A stretch of 64,000 bases of DNA from Gulosibacter sp. 10 (GTDB lineage Bacteria; Actinomycetota; Actinomycetes; Actinomycetales; Microbacteriaceae), in the NCBI RefSeq assembly GCF_900163695.1, contig NZ_FUIC01000014.1:62001-126000 (forward strand), given 5' to 3'. Position 1 is the first letter of the stretch, and each line of letters opens with the position of its first letter. Below are positions 62,021 to 64,000 of this stretch, one piece after another. Under the pieces are notes generated by a model. The model made no database searches, had not been told where the DNA came from, and saw nothing but the letters and a program-made list of their open reading frames with translations. The translations under genes were made by a program, and so were the position numbers.

Positions 62021-62584
62021 TCAGCGCTCGAGCCAGATGCCGTCGCCGTCCTCCACCCGGAAGGCGCCCGCCTCGAAGCGCTCGGCGAGGTCGCTCAGCC
62101 AGGCCGCGTACGAGGCGTACTCCGGGGCCGGGGTGAGCCCGTCCACCGGCAGGTGGATCACCTGGCCGTAGTCCCCGGCGGGGAGCGGCTCGAGATCGAG
62201 GGCGAAGCCGGACGCCTCCGCCTGGGTGAACTGCAGCCAGCCTCGGCAGTTCATGATGGGCCGGACCTTCTCCGGCTCCATCCAGTCCGCGACGTCCTCG
62301 AGGTCGTCGCCCAGGGCGTCGACCCGCATCGCGGAGTGCTCGATCATCGCCTCGGCGCTCATGAGCGTCTGGTGGTCGAACAGGTCGAGCAGGGACGTCG
62401 GGTTGTCCTGCCCGTCGTGGATCCGCAGGCTCGCCGCGAACTCCTCGGGCAGTTCGCGGCCCACGGCCTCGGCAAGCCGGTCGATCCCGGCTTCCGAGGC
62501 CGGCCCCCGCAGCGTCCGGGCGACCGCGGGCACCCGGTCGTGCAGCACTCGGTCGATGACGTCCCAGGCCCGCGCGATCTCCAT
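62021..62584 (-). CDS. SMI1/KNR4-family protein
   Basis: 187 residues from ATG 62584. EAGIDRLAEAVGRELPEEFA, SLRIHDGQDNP and the later PIMNCRGWLQFTQ/YASYAAWLSDLAERFEAGAF fit the SUKH/SMI1-KNR4 pattern. In bacteria this superfamily contains many immunity proteins for polymorphic toxins, as well as housekeeping members. No toxin gene is visible beside it. It sits between the zincin-like gene and DUF5719, which are usually close together, so it may be an insertion. Confidence 0.85.
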   Translation of the reverse strand: MEIARAWDVIDRVLHDRVPAVARTLRGPASEAGIDRLAEAVGRELPEEFAASLRIHDGQDNPTSLLDLFDHQTLMSAEAMIEHSAMRVDALGDDLEDVADWMEPEKVRPIMNCRGWLQFTQAEASGFALDLEPLPAGDYGQVIHLPVDGLTPAPEYASYAAWLSDLAERFEAGAFRVEDGDGIWLER

Positions 62585-62691
62585 GCGCGCAGTCTGGCAC
62601 ACGATCCCGGCGTACGCCCCGGCGCCCGCGTCGCGCGGGCCTTGCGGTGCGGACCCTGCGGCACCGCGAGAGGCCGCTCGCGGCGGGGCGG

Positions 62692-64000
62692 CTAGCGGAC
62701 CACGCCGATGGGCTCGGCGTCGGCGTTGCCCGGCAGCACGGGGATGCTCGAGAGCTGCGCGGTGCCCGAGTAGTGGATCGTGCCCGAGAGCCCGTCCACG
62801 TTCGAGAGCGGCACGGTGCCGCCCGCGTCCACGTCCTCCGTGTACGTGCCGTGCGGCTCGATCGTGACGGCGGCGCCGTCGATCTCGATCTCGCGGGGCT
62901 CGTCTCCGGGGTTGTAGAGCGAGAGCCGCGGGTTCGGCCCCTCGGGCACCGGCACGAGCTCCTCCGAGACGAGCTCGGGCGAGGCGGGCACCCAGCCGAA
63001 CTCGGCGCCGTCGAGCGGGGCGACCCGGCCCGCGAGCAGCACGGGAGCCGAGGACTCGAGCACGATCGTGTACTCCCCCTCCGGGACGTCGGCGTAGGGC
63101 AGCTCGATGATGCGCCCCGGGGCGAGCTCGAGCTCCTGGCTGTGAGCGGTGCCGTCCTCCTCGTAGGCGGTCAGCGTCGCGGTCGCCTCGGCGTCGCCGG
63201 GGTTGAGGATGCGCAGGGTGGTGCCGATGTCGGTGGGCGCGGTGGGCGACGGGTCCGGCCGGCCGTACACGAAGACGCCCGGGAGCACCTGCGTGGTGGC
63301 GGGCAGCGCCGTGGGACCGATGACCTCGACGCCCTTGGGGTCGAGGGTGTCGGTGATCGTCTCGTGCAGGAAGGCCGCGACGCTCGAGCCCGTGGACGTG
63401 ACCCGGACCGCGAAGGCGTCGGAGTCCGGCGTGACGCCGGCGAGCGTCACCTGCTGGCGCTCGCCGGGCGGGACGACCGCCTCGGCCACGCCCGGCTGCA
63501 CCTGGCCGTACACGTCGAAGATCTGGAAGTTCACGCGCGCGTCGGCGTTGCCCGGGTTGACGACGTCGAGCACGAGCGTGTGCCCGATCGTCGTCGCGCC
63601 GCCGAGCAGCCACTGGTTCGCGGCCGGCTGCACGCAGTTGGACGCGGCGAAGCCGGCCGTGTCGTCCGTGCTGAGCGAGACGGACTGGGAGCCGCTCACG
63701 ATCGCGCTCTCGCCGTCGACCTCGCCGGGCGCCTCGACGGTCACGGGCGAGGTGTCCTCGCCGCCGAGCTCCACGGTCTCGGCGGAGCCGGGCTCGACCG
63801 CGATCGTGCGCTCCGGGGAGCCCACCGGGACCGCCTCGTCGGCGGTGTCGGCGAGTCCGAGCTGCTGCACGGCGCCGGGGCACACGCGCTGCTGCAGCCC
63901 GGCGGCGGGCGCCACGTCGACCTGCACCGCCTCGGCCCGATGCTCGGGCAGCGGCATCCAGCCGAGCGCCCACGTGCTGACCGTGAGGATGCCCACGGCG
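62692..64000 (-). CDS. DUF5719 family protein, 5' end outside window
   Basis: At least 434 residues. The first visible residues (MGILTVSTWALGWMPLPEHR) look like the end of a signal anchor, so the true start is probably beyond the right edge. The rest is beta-rich, with repeated strand patterns and phrases such as RVCPGAVQQLGL, SLSTDDTAGFAASNCVQPAA and LYNPGDEPREIEIDG. It is a predicted secreted or membrane-anchored surface protein of unknown function, conserved near manB in actinobacteria, often after a glycosyltransferase gene. Confidence 0.82.
   Translation of the reverse strand, partial: AVGILTVSTWALGWMPLPEHRAEAVQVDVAPAAGLQQRVCPGAVQQLGLADTADEAVPVGSPERTIAVEPGSAETVELGGEDTSPVTVEAPGEVDGESAIVSGSQSVSLSTDDTAGFAASNCVQPAANQWLLGGATTIGHTLVLDVVNPGNADARVNFQIFDVYGQVQPGVAEAVVPPGERQQVTLAGVTPDSDAFAVRVTSTGSSVAAFLHETITDTLDPKGVEVIGPTALPATTQVLPGVFVYGRPDPSPTAPTDIGTTLRILNPGDAEATATLTAYEEDGTAHSQELELAPGRIIELPYADVPEGEYTIVLESSAPVLLAGRVAPLDGAEFGWVPASPELVSEELVPVPEGPNPRLSLYNPGDEPREIEIDGAAVTIEPHGTYTEDVDAGGTVPLSNVDGLSGTIHYSGTAQLSSIPVLPGNADAEPIGVVR

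Overview
This window is a stretch of a very GC-rich chromosome from a Gram-positive actinobacterium, most likely a member of Microbacteriaceae (Leucobacter- or Microbacterium-like). Four things point there: the gene order of the ribosomal superoperon, rpsN and rpsD missing from their usual places in it, the manB/DUF3499/metallopeptidase/DUF5719 neighbourhood, and the many start codons that lie 6-7 bases after a TANNNT -10 box (probable leaderless mRNAs). I saw no tRNA, rRNA, CRISPR array, transposase or phage gene.

Right to left on the minus strand, the backbone is the transcription/translation superoperon: rpoB-rpoC (43.3-50.7 kb); two uncharacterised genes; rpsL-rpsG-fusA-tuf; a membrane protein with a huge Gly/Tyr/Asn/Gln-rich tail; then the S10/spc genes rpsJ-rplC-D-W-B-rpsS-rplV-rpsC-rplP-rpmC-rpsQ-rplN-X-E-rpsH-rplF-R-rpsE-rpmD-rplO-secY-adk; map; infA-rpmJ-rpsM-rpsK-rpoA-rplQ-truA; and rplM-rpsI-glmM, which runs off the left edge. 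Good sigma-70-type promoters precede rplM, infA, rpsL and rpoB, and strong hairpins end several units.

The backbone is interrupted on both sides of map. Between infA and map (6.3-17.1 kb) sits a catabolic cluster: a GntR/FCD regulator, an AGCS-type Na+/amino-acid symporter, an FAD-dependent amine-oxidase-like enzyme, a DapA-family lyase, an aldehyde dehydrogenase, a second regulator with two DNA-binding domains, an MFS transporter and a second FAD-dependent oxidoreductase. Between map and adk (18.2-22.4 kb) sits a second cluster: an APC permease, a class III CoA-transferase and a glutaryl-CoA dehydrogenase. Both transcription units in the second cluster carry the same 15-bp operator-like motif. 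The pair may be an uptake-and-degradation system for an amine or amino acid that drains into glutaryl-CoA; that pathway is inference.

The right part (51-64 kb) is a mixed housekeeping and accessory region: a metallo-beta-lactamase-fold hydrolase divergent from rpoB; fur-katA under a perfect 18-bp inverted repeat; a spermidine-synthase-like protein; a TPR protein; a SprT-like zinc protease; a threonine aldolase; an ornithine-cyclodeaminase-family protein; an EVE/UPF0310 protein; a DUF4916 NUDIX-like protein; phosphomannomutase (manB); DUF3499; a zincin-like protein lacking HExxH; a SMI1/KNR4 protein; and DUF5719, cut by the right edge. GlmM and ManB, at opposite ends, belong to the same phosphohexomutase superfamily.
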